This document shows, in pieces, positions 1-7,554 of a stretch of DNA of 12,229 bases (the first letter of the stretch is position 1; the number at the start of each line of letters is the position of its first letter). This stretch comes from CAZIIK01 sp964539235. GTDB taxonomy: Bacteria; Pseudomonadota; Gammaproteobacteria; Francisellales; CACEW01. Location of the stretch: assembly GCA_964539235.1 (NCBI GenBank), contig CAZIIK010000087.1:1-12229 (forward strand), read 5' to 3'. Under the pieces are notes generated by a model. The model did not search any database and had not been told where the DNA came from. It saw nothing but the letters and a program-made list of their open reading frames with translations. The translations under genes were made by a program, and so were the position numbers.

Positions 1-189
1 TTCTGGCGTAGTGCCAAATATGAAAATATTTATTTGCATGAATACCAGAATATGCGACAGCTTAAACAGGGCATGGTGGAATACATCCAATTTTACAATA
101 ACCGACGCTTTCACCAAGCGCTTAATTATCAAAAACCCATACAGGTGTATTGGGAGAGCATACAAGGAATGAATATGAAAGCAGCTTAG
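1..189 (+). CDS. IS3-family transposase (OrfB), C-terminal 62 residues only
   Basis: This is the last part of the DDE-type transposase of an IS3-family insertion sequence, the enzyme that cuts and joins the element's ends. The frame is open from base 1 to the TAG at 187-189. It begins [12 protein letters not shown] and continues with [11 protein letters not shown] and a P-x-x-VYW ending, the usual order at the end of the integrase core in this family. The third catalytic acidic residue (Glu) normally lies just before the FWRS motif, so it falls outside the window, and whether the full gene is intact cannot be judged. No start codon is visible because the gene is cut by the window edge. The element sits directly against the broken pckA gene. 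Confidence 0.85.
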   Translation, partial: FWRSAKYENIYLHEYQNMRQLKQGMVEYIQFYNNRRFHQALNYQKPIQVYWESIQGMNMKAA

Positions 190-240
190 AAAAGAAAAAT
201 AGGAGCACTTCCTCAATAACCTGTCTAGACAACAGAGGCA
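1..240 (+). mobile_element. Right part of an IS3-family insertion sequence, inserted in pckA
   Basis: The transposase stop at 189 is followed by about 50 bases of non-coding tail containing the palindrome TGTCTAGACA (221-230). Homology to PEP carboxykinase starts at 240-243, so the element probably ends with the CA at 239-240, as IS3-family elements usually end in CA. The left end and the target-site duplication are outside the window, so the exact terminus and the inverted repeat cannot be confirmed. Confidence 0.7.
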
Positions 241-1280
241 CTAAATTAATCGGCGGCACTTGGTATGGTGGCGAAATCAAAAAAGGTATTTTTTCTATCA
301 TGAACTATTTCTTGCCGTTGAAAGGCATCGGTTCATTTCATTGTTCCGCTAACCAAGGTGAGTCAGGCGATACTGCCTTGTTTTTTGGCTTGTCCGGAAC
401 GGGCAAAACCACTTTATCCGCTGATCCCAAACATGCATTAATCGGTGACGATGAACATGGTTGGTATGAAGAGGGCGTTTTCAACCTGGAAGGCGGTTGC
501 TATGCGAAGACGATTGATTTGTCCCAAGCTCAGGAACCAGATATTTATGCGGCCATTCGTCGTGATGCACTGTTGGAAAACGTTGTGGTTAACACTGACG
601 GCCAAATTGATTTTACAGATGGTAGTAAAACAGAAAATACGCGTGTGTCCTATCCGATCTATCATATCGATAATATCGTCAAGCCAGTGTCTAAAGGCAC
701 ACATCCTAAACGTATTATCTTTTTGACCTGTGATGCCTATGGTGTATTACCACCGGTGTCGATTCTGTCGAATGAACAGGCGATGTATCAATATTTATCG
801 GGCTATACCGCTAAAGTCGCGGGCACCGAATTAGGTGTTGAAGAGCCAACTGCCTGTTTTTCAGCCTGTTTTGGTCAACCGTTCTTACTCCTGCACCCAA
901 CCGCCTACGCCAAAATTCTCGGTGAGAAAATGGATATCCATGGCAGCCAGGCCTTTTTGGTCAATACCGGTTGGACCGGCGGTGCATATGGTGTTGGGCA
1001 TCGCATTTCAATTGCCGATACACGTGCGATTATTGATGCCATTGTCGATGGCGCCATCGACACTGCAGAAACAGAAGTTTTACCCCTATTTAATTTAACG
1101 ATCCCAACTGCATTACCCGGTGTTAACGCTGCCATTTTGAATCCTAAAAATACTTGGCAGAATGCACAAGCGTATGATGCAGCAGCGCAATCCTTGGCGA
1201 AATCCTTTATTGACAATTTTCAGCAATTTACCTCAGAATCCCTGGCTGCACGACTCGTTGATCATGGTCCATCGCTATAG
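241..1280 (+). pseudogene. pckA: ATP-dependent phosphoenolpyruvate carboxykinase, 5' end removed by an insertion sequence
   Basis: PEP carboxykinase converts oxaloacetate plus ATP to PEP and CO2, the first committed step of gluconeogenesis from TCA intermediates. What remains aligns with about residue 199 to the end of the 540-residue E. coli enzyme. It has the [12 protein letters not shown] segment, the metal-binding His in SFHCSAN, the P-loop [10 protein letters not shown] (bases ~387-416), the metal-binding Asp in LIGDDEHGW, and the [17 protein letters not shown] block. The C-terminus is complete, with the stop at 1278-1280. Missing is the whole N-terminal domain, including the substrate-binding Arg (Arg65 in E. 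coli). The reading frame runs back into the IS tail to a TTG at 150, but with no ribosome binding site and without the lost domain, so no working enzyme is expected. The body shows no internal stops or frameshifts, so the insertion looks recent. Confidence 0.88.
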
Positions 1281-1389
1281 CCAAACTGTGTGATCATCAC
1301 TTTGCAGTGTGTGTTTCAGTGCAAATAGAGGACTGAAGATCCTGAGCTCACCACCGTGATGCATTACCATAACATCTGGAATCCATGCC

Positions 1390-2082
1390 ATGCCCACAAC
1401 AGACAGCGTTAAACTAGAAGCGTCTTGGAAAAAGACATTACTGTCTGAGTTTGAACAACCGTACATGCAATCGCTGCGTGAATTTTTACGTCGCGAAAAG
1501 CAAGCAGGTAAAGTGATTTATCCGCCATCTGCCCAGATGTTTGCTGCATTTGAACATACACCGTTTGATCAAGTGCGTGTTGTGATTTTGGGTCAAGATC
1601 CGTATCACGGCCCAGGACAAGCACATGGCCTATGCTTTTCTGTGCCACCCGGTGTGCCTCAACCACCATCTTTGAAAAATATTTTCAAAGAACTCGAAAG
1701 TGATTTGGGTCTCACTGCACCGAATCATGGCTGTTTAGACAGTTGGGCAGAGCAAGGCGTCTTACTGCTCAACAGTGTGCTGTCTGTCCAACAAAGCCAA
1801 GCAGCTTCACACCAAGGCCAAGGCTGGGAACGTTTTACTGATCAGGTAATTCATTATCTGAACCAAGAGCGCGAGCATATCGTGTTCCTGTTATGGGGCA
1901 GCTATGCACAACGCAAAGGGCAATTCATTGACCGCAATCGACACTGCGTGTTGGAATCCACTCATCCATCACCGCTATCTGCGCATCGAGGCTTTTTAGG
2001 CTGCCGCCATTTTTCGCGCGCTAATCAATATTTAACCGCACAAGGCTACCCAACAATCAACTGGCAAATCGTATCGGTATAA
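1390..2082 (+). CDS. ung: Uracil-DNA glycosylase
   Basis: Ung removes uracil from DNA by cutting the N-glycosidic bond, the first step of base-excision repair of deaminated cytosine or misincorporated dUMP. The product has 230 residues, like the E. coli enzyme (229). The water-activating Asp is residue 70 in [13 protein letters not shown], and the catalytic His is residue 192 in [11 protein letters not shown], followed by GCRHFSRAN. The ATG at 1390 gives the family length; another ATG at 1385 is out of frame. No strong ribosome binding site is seen. The 109 bases after pckA contain no clear terminator. The gene converges with queA, with 20 bases between the two stops. Confidence 0.97.
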   Translation: MPTTDSVKLEASWKKTLLSEFEQPYMQSLREFLRREKQAGKVIYPPSAQMFAAFEHTPFDQVRVVILGQDPYHGPGQAHGLCFSVPPGVPQPPSLKNIFKELESDLGLTAPNHGCLDSWAEQGVLLLNSVLSVQQSQAASHQGQGWERFTDQVIHYLNQEREHIVFLLWGSYAQRKGQFIDRNRHCVLESTHPSPLSAHRGFLGCRHFSRANQYLTAQGYPTINWQIVSV

Positions 2083-2102
2083 GATTTCGTTTTCACCATG
2101 GT

Positions 2103-3122
2103 TCATCCGATCCACATGGCATCACCGTAACTGAAGAAACGATAACCTTCTGCAATAGCCGCTTGATAAGCCTGAAAAATATACGCTTGACTGGAAAACG
2201 CGCTGACTAACATCAACAGCGTAGATTTAGGCAAATGAAAATTAGTAATCATGGCGTCTATAAACCGGAAGGCAAAGCCTGGATAAATAAAAATATCGGT
2301 GTCACCTTGATAAGGCTTTAACCCACCTGATTGTGCAGCAGTTTCTAAAGCACGCACTGTGGTCGTACCGACGGCAACCACACGCTTACCTGCTGCTTTA
2401 GTTGCAGCAATTTTGGCACATAACTCGGCAGAAACTTCGATATACTCCGCATGCATATGATGTGATTTCACATCATCAACCCGTACGGGTTGGAAAGTGC
2501 CAGCGCCAACATGCAGCGTGACATAATCGCATTGCACGCCTTTTTCTTGTAGCTGATCCAATAAAGCCTGATCAAAATGCAAACCCGCCGTGGGTGCTGC
2601 CACCGAGCCATTATGTTGGGCATAAACCGTTTGATAACGCGTTTGATCTGAAATATCGTCAGAACGATTCATGTATGGGGGGAGTGGCATGTGACCCAGC
2701 GCTTCCATAAGTTGCCATATGCTTTTATGCTCCGGCAATGAAATTTCAAACAAAGCAGCTGAGCGCGATTCAATCTGCGCAATAGTCTGATCAGCAAATA
2801 CTAAATCCTGACCCGGATTCAATGATTTATTAGCTTTAAGATGTGCCAAAAAACGCATAGGGGATAATACACGCTCGACCAATAACTCAACCTTGGCACC
2901 GGTTGGTTTCTGGGCAAATAAACGGGCTCGAATGACACGACTATTGTTCATGACCAACAAGTCGCCAGACTGAAGATAAGTCAGTAAATCAGTAAAACAT
3001 CGATGTACTATTTCACCTGTTTGACGGTTGAGCATTAACAAACGACTATCCGTACGGTTTTCCAGTGGATACTGCGCAATCAATTCTGCTGGCAGGTCAT
3101 AATCAAAATCTTCAGTTTTCAT
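2103..3122 (-). CDS. queA: S-adenosylmethionine:tRNA ribosyltransferase-isomerase
   Basis: QueA transfers the ribosyl part of S-adenosylmethionine to 7-aminomethyl-7-deazaguanine at the wobble position of tRNAs with GUN anticodons, giving epoxyqueuosine. The protein has 339 residues, normal for the family. It begins with the typical MKTEDFDYDLP...IAQYPLE...RLL pattern. It has the MNNSRVI segment, the PTAGLHF motif, the HVGAGTF motif, VGTTTVRALE, and ends in RFFSYGDAMWIG. It lies on the minus strand, whereas in many gammaproteobacteria queA is read in the same direction as tgt and yajC; here tgt is absent from the window. The ATG at 3122 matches the family N-terminus; no clear ribosome binding site precedes it. 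Confidence 0.97.
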   Translation of the reverse strand: MKTEDFDYDLPAELIAQYPLENRTDSRLLMLNRQTGEIVHRCFTDLLTYLQSGDLLVMNNSRVIRARLFAQKPTGAKVELLVERVLSPMRFLAHLKANKSLNPGQDLVFADQTIAQIESRSAALFEISLPEHKSIWQLMEALGHMPLPPYMNRSDDISDQTRYQTVYAQHNGSVAAPTAGLHFDQALLDQLQEKGVQCDYVTLHVGAGTFQPVRVDDVKSHHMHAEYIEVSAELCAKIAATKAAGKRVVAVGTTTVRALETAAQSGGLKPYQGDTDIFIYPGFAFRFIDAMITNFHLPKSTLLMLVSAFSSQAYIFQAYQAAIAEGYRFFSYGDAMWIG

Positions 3123-3162
3123 GCAAATGAGTGGATTTGGTGGTCATTTAAAATCGCTCTGG

Positions 3163-3168
3163 ATTGTA
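3163..3168 (-). promoter_or_regulatory. Candidate -10 element for queA
   Basis: Read on the minus strand this is TACAAT, about 40 bases upstream of the queA start. No good -35 hexamer stands at the right distance, so the call rests on the -10 match and its position. It would fire divergently from the tRNA-Leu promoter about 60 bases away. Confidence 0.35.
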
Positions 3169-3226
3169 TCATGTTTCGAATTGCGTCATACGCATTAACA
3201 AAAATAAATTTAAAGCAACACCGCTA

Positions 3227-3254
3227 TTTACATCGGCCTAAGCTTTTGTATAAT
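3227..3254 (+). promoter_or_regulatory. Sigma70-type promoter of the tRNA-Leu gene
   Basis: TTTACA (3227-3232) and a perfect TATAAT (3249-3254) are separated by 16 bases, and the mature tRNA starts 11 bases after the -10 box. Spacing and placement fit a strong stable-RNA promoter. The box is followed by CCCTTC, which is C/T-rich rather than the GC discriminator typical of stringently controlled tRNA promoters. Confidence 0.75.
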
Positions 3255-3265
3255 CCCTTCTTCTT

Positions 3266-3352
3266 GCCGGGGTGGCGAAACTGGTAGACGCGCCAGATTC
3301 AAAATCTGGTGGTGGTAACACCGTGAGAGTTCGAGTCTCTCCCCCGGCACCA
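3266..3352 (+). tRNA. tRNA-Leu, anticodon CAA
   Basis: This 87-base tRNA reads UUG leucine codons. The acceptor stem GCCGGGG (3266-3272) pairs with CCCCGGC (3342-3348), followed by A and an encoded CCA (3350-3352). The D-arm carries GGTAGACGC. The anticodon stem CCAGA/TCTGG encloses the loop TTCAAAA, giving CAA. There is a long variable arm of the class II type (GGTGGTAACACC) and a TTCGAGT T-loop. It is similar in type to E. coli leuX, a tRNA known as an integration site for genomic islands. In Pseudomonas a tRNA-Leu lies just upstream of queA-tgt-yajC-secDF, so this gene may mark the old left edge of that cluster. Confidence 0.97.
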
Positions 3353-3598
3353 TACAAAATCTAAGTAGTTGATAAATTTCAAACTAGAATCTGAAAAAAG
3401 AATCGATCATAGAGATCAATAGTCCTTAATACAATCCAAAGTCACTCCCTATTAAATGCCGCCTGATTAATACACATAAGCTCCCATATTATTAGAATGA
3501 ATAAAGATGTGACTTTCTTCCTTAATAGGCGGTAAAGCAGATTTGAGACTAAAGCGGAGTCTCAATTTGTAATAGTCAACACTTAATCTGACGTACGC
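3353..3598. other. Non-coding stretch after tRNA-Leu; no gene seen
   Basis: All frames are broken by stops and no family can be recognised. The stretch contains one clear hairpin (3543-3565). The segment around 3570-3595 begins TGTAATAGTCAACAC; lying just outside the stop of the IS481-like transposase remnant, it may be the terminal repeat of that element. No clear terminator follows the tRNA. Confidence 0.5.
3543..3565. repeat. Inverted repeat / hairpin with 8-base stem
   Basis: TTGAGACT and AGTCTCAA are perfect inverted copies around a 7-base loop, AAAGCGG. On the plus strand only TTTGT follows, so it is a poor Rho-independent terminator. It lies near the presumed edge of the IS481-like remnant and may belong to mobile-element debris. 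Confidence 0.55.
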
Positions 3599-3840
3599 TT
3601 AAATTTTGATCTGCTGAGTGGTGTCAGAGATATTGTGATTGTCAGTTAATTTTTCAGGGAGCTTACGTTGAGTTTTCTCCAAAGCCAAATTTTTACTATC
3701 TAAAAAGTCTGCATAGGGGTTTTGCCATAGCAGAATTTCCCTGAATGAGGCCGCTGACAGTTATATTGCTGAAGCCATTTATGGATGCCATGCCTACTTG
3801 AATAAAGTTCCTGACTACCGCCACTGCACCTGGCACTTGT
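3599..3840 (-). pseudogene. IS481-like transposase, decayed C-terminal remnant
   Basis: Reading the minus strand back from a TAA at 3599-3601 gives a continuous frame of about 80 codons. It contains KWLQQYN, RPHSGKFCYGKTPMQTF and LDSKNLALEKTQ, then a polar tail ending TTQQIKI. The YN-x-x-RPHSGK-x-CYGKTPMQTFLDS block is the typical C-terminal end of one branch of IS481-type DDE transposases. Upstream (above about 3810) the frame loses recognisable similarity, and the segment LYSSRHGIHKW looks a few residues short against the pattern I expect. No start codon or catalytic residues are present. Family assignment is from recalled motif patterns, not from a search. Confidence 0.65.
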
Positions 3841-3864
3841 GCATAATTGGCTTAACTCAAGATA

Positions 3865-3912
3865 GGAGATATTCACTTTGCAAAAAACCGGAAATTTCTA
3901 CTTTGCATTGAC
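3865..3912 (-). mobile_element. Terminal fragment of an IS21-like element with internal repeats
   Basis: On the minus strand the segment starts TGTCAATGCAAAGTAGAAAT and contains two imperfect 17-base direct repeats beginning GCAAAGT, at 3890-3906 and 3865-3881, 25 bases apart and matching at 13 of 17 positions. IS21-family elements carry tandem repeats of this kind at their ends and begin with TGT, which would place the outer edge at 3912. No istA or istB coding sequence survives beside it. Confidence 0.45.
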
Positions 3913-3999
3913 AGTAATGTAATAATGTCACCCGTAAGCTGCTGCTCAGCACAACATCGTTGCGCTGAGCCTCATGTCAAACAGCTTATATTTAGCCAT
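3913..3999 (-). pseudogene. Possible N-terminal remnant of an IS1182-like transposase
   Basis: On the minus strand an ATG at 3999-3997 opens MAKYKLFDMR and runs into a stop after 17 residues. Shifting frame near that stop continues as AEQQLTGDIITLL. IS1182-type transposases often begin MA-x-YK-x-(Y/F)-D and then carry a (K/E)QQ(L/I)-x-PGT-x-E block at about this distance, so a frameshifted remnant cut by the neighbouring IS terminus at 3912 is possible. The match is short and the assignment weak. Confidence 0.3.
3944..3970. repeat. Imperfect 27-base palindrome
   Basis: GCTCAGC (3944-3950) and GCTGAGC (3964-3970) pair. Inside them, after one mismatch, CAAC pairs with GTTG around the loop ATC. 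There is no T-run, so this is not a classical terminator. It lies inside the possible IS1182-like remnant and may simply be part of that old coding sequence. Confidence 0.5.
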
Positions 4000-4290
4000 G
4001 TTATTATTCCATTTCAGATGGCCTTCTTTTCTCAGAATATAATTATCTCATGGCACTAATATAATTGCTTAGGATTTATTCTGTTTTTTCTGAATAATTT
4101 GGAGCATAAACCATGTTGCACAGCATCGTCTGATTTTAAGCAAGCAAAATATCTTCATTCTGTCACATACTGTCCGAAAATATGCTTGACCGACCAAATT
4201 GAAGGACTGTAAAACTCAAAACCCCGGTTTGCTAAATCCTGTGCTTTTCGGTACAGTTGCCCGGTTTTTTTACAGCCAAAGGGGAGAATT
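4000..4290. other. Non-coding stretch before yajC
   Basis: No recognisable gene is present, and the tgt gene that often precedes yajC is absent with no detectable remnant. A weak promoter candidate is TTGACC (4186-4191) with TAAAAC (4210-4215), 18 bases apart. On the minus strand a frame ending at 4155-4157 covers this stretch (its last residues read SVKHIFGQYVTE) and overlaps the start of yajC, but it resembles nothing I know. Confidence 0.5.
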
Positions 4291-4653
4291 GTGAAGAAAA
4301 GTTTACTAACCGTATTATTAGGTCTTTTAAGTAGCCAAGCATTTGCAACAGGTGCAGCAGGTTCGCCACAAGGTGGATTCACTTGGGAATCTGGTCTATT
4401 GCTGATTGTCTTCATTGCGATTTTCTATTTCTTAATGATTCGCCCACAAATGAAGCGTAATAAAGAGCACCGCCAATTAATGAGTAGCCTAGGCAAAGGT
4501 GACGAAGTCATTACAAATGGTGGAATCCTGGGTAAAATCACCCGTGTCGGAGATCAATTTATTGAATTGGAAATAGCTGACAAGGTCATCATGAAAATAC
4601 AAAAACAAGCTGTGACCAATGTTGTACCAAAAGGTTCAGTCAAAGCAGACTAA
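4291..4653 (+). CDS. yajC: Preprotein translocase accessory subunit YajC
   Basis: YajC is a small inner-membrane protein that joins SecD and SecF in the accessory complex of the SecYEG translocon. The 120-residue product has a hydrophobic N-terminal stretch (residues ~4-18). The family's single membrane anchor follows at about residues 33-50 (LLLIVFIAIFYFLMIRPQ), then the KRNKEHRQLMSSLGKGDEV and TNGGILGKI motifs of the cytosolic domain. The start is GTG at 4291, chosen because GGGGAG (4281-4286) stands four bases upstream and because the N-terminus fits. secD follows after 31 bases, so the two are almost surely co-transcribed. Confidence 0.95.
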   Translation: MKKSLLTVLLGLLSSQAFATGAAGSPQGGFTWESGLLLIVFIAIFYFLMIRPQMKRNKEHRQLMSSLGKGDEVITNGGILGKITRVGDQFIELEIADKVIMKIQKQAVTNVVPKGSVKAD

Positions 4654-4684
4654 GTGCCCCTTCAACCAAGTTGAGTGATTACCT

Positions 4685-6583
4685 ATGTTTAATGCAAAAA
4701 ACGCAACGGTATTGAATCAGTTTCCCAAGTGGAAATATGTCATGATTATCGTGTTGATAATTCTGGCTTTGATTTATGCTCTGCCCAATATCTTTGGCGA
4801 AAGTCCAGCGGTACAAATTTCACCTAAGGGCGGTAAAGTATTGACCGTACAAGACAGGCAGCAAACGCTCTCGGTATTAAAAAATGCACACATTGAGTAC
4901 TTAGGTAAATCCTCAACGCGCTACACCTTACAGTTACGCTTTGCCAATACTGACCTGCAAATGCAGGCGCAAGAGGTGATTAAAAGTGCCTTAGGCACTG
5001 GCTACACCGTCGCTATTAACCTCGCGCCGAACACACCCAAATGGTTGCGTAATATCGGTGCCTTTCCGATGAAATATGGCTTGGATTTACGCGGTGGCAT
5101 GTACTTTTTGCTGGATATCGACATGCAAACCGTCGTGCATAACACCTTGCAAAACGATGCTGTTCAACTGCGTGATGCATTGCGTAAAGCCGATATTCGC
5201 TATACAGGTGTTGTAGCGAAAGGCACACAGCTCACTGTAGCGTTTCGGGACCAGTCAGCAAAAACAGCAGGGCGTGAATACATTGAAAAGCACTATCCCA
5301 ATTTAGTACTGACTCAACAGGCGCATCATCCACTCGAAATCAGTGCGACTATGTCAGCTGCAGCGGTTAAACAAACTAAACAATATGCAGTGCAACAAAC
5401 TGTACAAGTCATGCGAAACCGCGTGAATGAATTAGGTGTGGCTGAAGCCTCTGTTGCTCAACAGGGTTTGGATCGTGTCGTCATTGAATTGCCCGGCGTA
5501 CAAGATGCTGCTAAAGCCAAAGAGGTGATTGGTGGTACCGCGACACTCAAGTTAATGATGGTAAATGATTCGGTCGATATACGCAGTGCAGTGGCCGGAC
5601 ACGTGCCATTGGGTTCAACACTGTATCATTTTGCCGCAGATTTAGGCGGGGCGACGATTGTGTTGCATAACCGCGTGATCCTAACAGGTGAATCGATTGT
5701 AGGTGCCAGTGCAGGCTACAGCCAACAAACCAATATGCCGGTGGTCAATGTGAAACTAAGCGGTCCTGAAGTCAGCCGCTTTAGCCATGTCACCGCTGAA
5801 AATGTGGGTAAGCGCATGGCAATCGTTCTCGTACAGTCAACATTCAATAAGCAAAAAGTGCACGGTAAAGTCGTGACGAAAACACACATTACACAAAATG
5901 TTGTGAATGCTGCGTTGATTCAACAGCAATTGGGTAACCAATTTCAAATTTCTGGTATTGGTAATACGCGAGCTGCACAAATGTTAGCGTTAACTATTCG
6001 TGCAGGTTCCTTACCGGCGCCGGTACAAATTGCTGAATCCAAACAGGTTGGACCTTCTTTGGGCCAAGATAACATCCGCATGGGTAAAATTTCCGTATTA
6101 GTGGCAATGATTTTAGTCGTCTTATTTATGGCCGCTTATTATCGCCTCTTCGGCATCATTGCTGACATTGCTTTAGTACTCAATCTGGTGTTTATCGTCG
6201 CCATCATGTCGATCATTCCAGGTGCCACACTGACCTTGCCAGGTATTGCCGGTATTGTGCTTAATGTCGGGATGGCGATTGACGCCAATGTCTTGATTTT
6301 TGAACGGATTCGAGAAGAGTTGCGTAATGGCAATAGTCCACAAGCTTCGATTCATGCTGGCTACGAACGTGCTTTTGCCACTATTGTCGATTCAAATGTC
6401 ACCACCTTAATCGTTGCGGTAATTTTATTCGCTGTGGGAACCGGTGCGGTTAAAGGCTTTGCCGTGACCTTGATGATCGGGATTATTAGCTCGATGTTTA
6501 CGGCTATTACCGTGACACGCGCACTGGTGAATTTAATTTATGGCCGCAAACGCTCCGTGAAGCGTCTGTCGATTGGTATTTAG
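4685..6583 (+). CDS. secD: Protein translocase subunit SecD
   Basis: SecD, with SecF, uses the proton gradient to help pull proteins out of the SecYEG channel on the periplasmic side. The 632-residue protein has an N-terminal membrane segment (about residues 18-37) and a large periplasmic region that begins with the conserved GLDLRGGMYFLLDID motif (near residue 132). Five more membrane segments follow from about residue 470. They include the GMAIDANVLIFERIREE motif, whose Asp (near residue 532) belongs to the proton path. The ATG at 4685 gives the usual N-terminus; the ribosome binding site is weak (GAG at 4673-4675). The last codons run 14 bases before the secF start, and the secF ribosome binding site overlaps the secD stop. 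Confidence 0.97.
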   Translation: MFNAKNATVLNQFPKWKYVMIIVLIILALIYALPNIFGESPAVQISPKGGKVLTVQDRQQTLSVLKNAHIEYLGKSSTRYTLQLRFANTDLQMQAQEVIKSALGTGYTVAINLAPNTPKWLRNIGAFPMKYGLDLRGGMYFLLDIDMQTVVHNTLQNDAVQLRDALRKADIRYTGVVAKGTQLTVAFRDQSAKTAGREYIEKHYPNLVLTQQAHHPLEISATMSAAAVKQTKQYAVQQTVQVMRNRVNELGVAEASVAQQGLDRVVIELPGVQDAAKAKEVIGGTATLKLMMVNDSVDIRSAVAGHVPLGSTLYHFAADLGGATIVLHNRVILTGESIVGASAGYSQQTNMPVVNVKLSGPEVSRFSHVTAENVGKRMAIVLVQSTFNKQKVHGKVVTKTHITQNVVNAALIQQQLGNQFQISGIGNTRAAQMLALTIRAGSLPAPVQIAESKQVGPSLGQDNIRMGKISVLVAMILVVLFMAAYYRLFGIIADIALVLNLVFIVAIMSIIPGATLTLPGIAGIVLNVGMAIDANVLIFERIREELRNGNSPQASIHAGYERAFATIVDSNVTTLIVAVILFAVGTGAVKGFAVTLMIGIISSMFTAITVTRALVNLIYGRKRSVKRLSIGI

Positions 6584-6596
6584 AGGAGTTAGCACG

Positions 6597-7547
6597 GTGG
6601 AGTTTTTTAAACGTAAAACCAATATTGATTTTCTCGGTATCCGTAAATGGACAGGCCTGATTTCATTAGTACTGGTCATCGCTTCATTGGTATGCGTATT
6701 TACCAAGGGTCTCAACTGGGGCTTGGATTTTACCGGTGGTTATGCCTTTGAGGTGCAATATCCAACACCACCTAGTTTGGTGCATATTCGCCAACAGTTA
6801 CACCAAGCTGATATCAGCCATGCCGACGTCATAACTTTCGGTTCAACGCGTGATGTACGCATCACCTTAGAACCACAAAAAAGTGAAAAGCTCCAAGCTG
6901 TCAGCGTAAACCACCAAACAGAGCAAGCAAAATTGCAGCAAAAAGTGCAACAACTATTAGGCAGCAAAGCGCATATTATGTCGGTGAACTACACCGGACC
7001 CGAGGTTGGCAAAGAGCTGGCACAGCTCGGCATGCTTGCCATGTTAGTCGCGGTACTGGCCACCATGATCTACATCTCCATGCGTTTTGAAATGCGTTTT
7101 GCGATTAGTTCTGCCGTGGCACTGGCACATGATCCCATCATTATTTTGGGTATTTTCTCCTTGTTGCAGATTCGCTTCGATCTCACAGCTTTAGCTGCTG
7201 TTTTAGCCGTCATTGGTTATTCTCTCAATGACACAGTTGTGATTTATGATCGGGTACGGGAAAACTTCCGCAAACTGCGCAAGGCACCGGTGACTGAAGT
7301 GGTCAATCGTGCCGTGAATGATACCTTGTCACGAACAGTCATGACTTCCGGCTTAACTTTGCTAGTGGTCGTTGTGCTTTATTTTTGGGGTGGTCCAAGT
7401 ATTCATGGATTTTCATTAGCCTTGATCATTGGTGTTGTGGTTGGAACTTATTCTTCCATCTACGTAGCAGGCGCCTTAGCTGTTATGTTGGGCTTGGATC
7501 GTAATGCTTTAGTACCACAGCCAAAACAAACCGATGGTAGACCTTGA
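6597..7547 (+). CDS. secF: Protein translocase subunit SecF
   Basis: SecF is the partner of SecD in the proton-driven export motor. The product has 316 residues from the GTG at 6597, which yields MEFFKRKTNIDF, the standard SecF beginning. AGAGGAG (6582-6588) lies eight bases upstream and overlaps the secD stop. A longer reading from a TTG at 6573 would overlap secD and lacks family support. Visible marks are the first membrane segment (residues ~16-33), WGLDFTGGYAFEVQYP, YTGPEVGKEL, and the GYSLNDTVVIYDRVREN motif in the membrane domain. Four further membrane segments follow. It ends the yajC-secD-secF group; accA starts 66 bases later, behind its own promoter candidate. Confidence 0.96.
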   Translation: MEFFKRKTNIDFLGIRKWTGLISLVLVIASLVCVFTKGLNWGLDFTGGYAFEVQYPTPPSLVHIRQQLHQADISHADVITFGSTRDVRITLEPQKSEKLQAVSVNHQTEQAKLQQKVQQLLGSKAHIMSVNYTGPEVGKELAQLGMLAMLVAVLATMIYISMRFEMRFAISSAVALAHDPIIILGIFSLLQIRFDLTALAAVLAVIGYSLNDTVVIYDRVRENFRKLRKAPVTEVVNRAVNDTLSRTVMTSGLTLLVVVVLYFWGGPSIHGFSLALIIGVVVGTYSSIYVAGALAVMLGLDRNALVPQPKQTDGRP

Positions 7548-7554
7548 TCAGCTG

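Noticed and set aside
2083..2102. Shared terminator between the convergent genes ung and queA
   Set aside because: The 20 bases between the stops hold no stem-loop; any termination must use sequence inside the genes.
3438..3529. AAAGTCAC and CCTATTAA with reversed copies at 3509-3529, as possible IS inverted repeats
   Set aside because: The 8-base words occur in swapped order in the two arms, so they do not form a proper inverted repeat; chance in AT-rich DNA is likely.
4240..4280. CCGG blocks followed by a T-run before yajC as a terminator
   Set aside because: Only 4-base pairing could be found and the run lies directly before the yajC ribosome binding site.
4155..4415. Minus-strand frame of 86 codons overlapping the start of yajC
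   Set aside because: Half of it is the reverse of the yajC N-terminus and ribosome binding site. The remaining ~40 residues resemble no family I know, and no start or ribosome binding site supports it.
6573..6596. Longer secF start at TTG 6573
   Set aside because: It overlaps secD and adds residues absent from SecF proteins. The GTG at 6597 has AGAGGAG at good spacing and gives the standard MEFFKR start.
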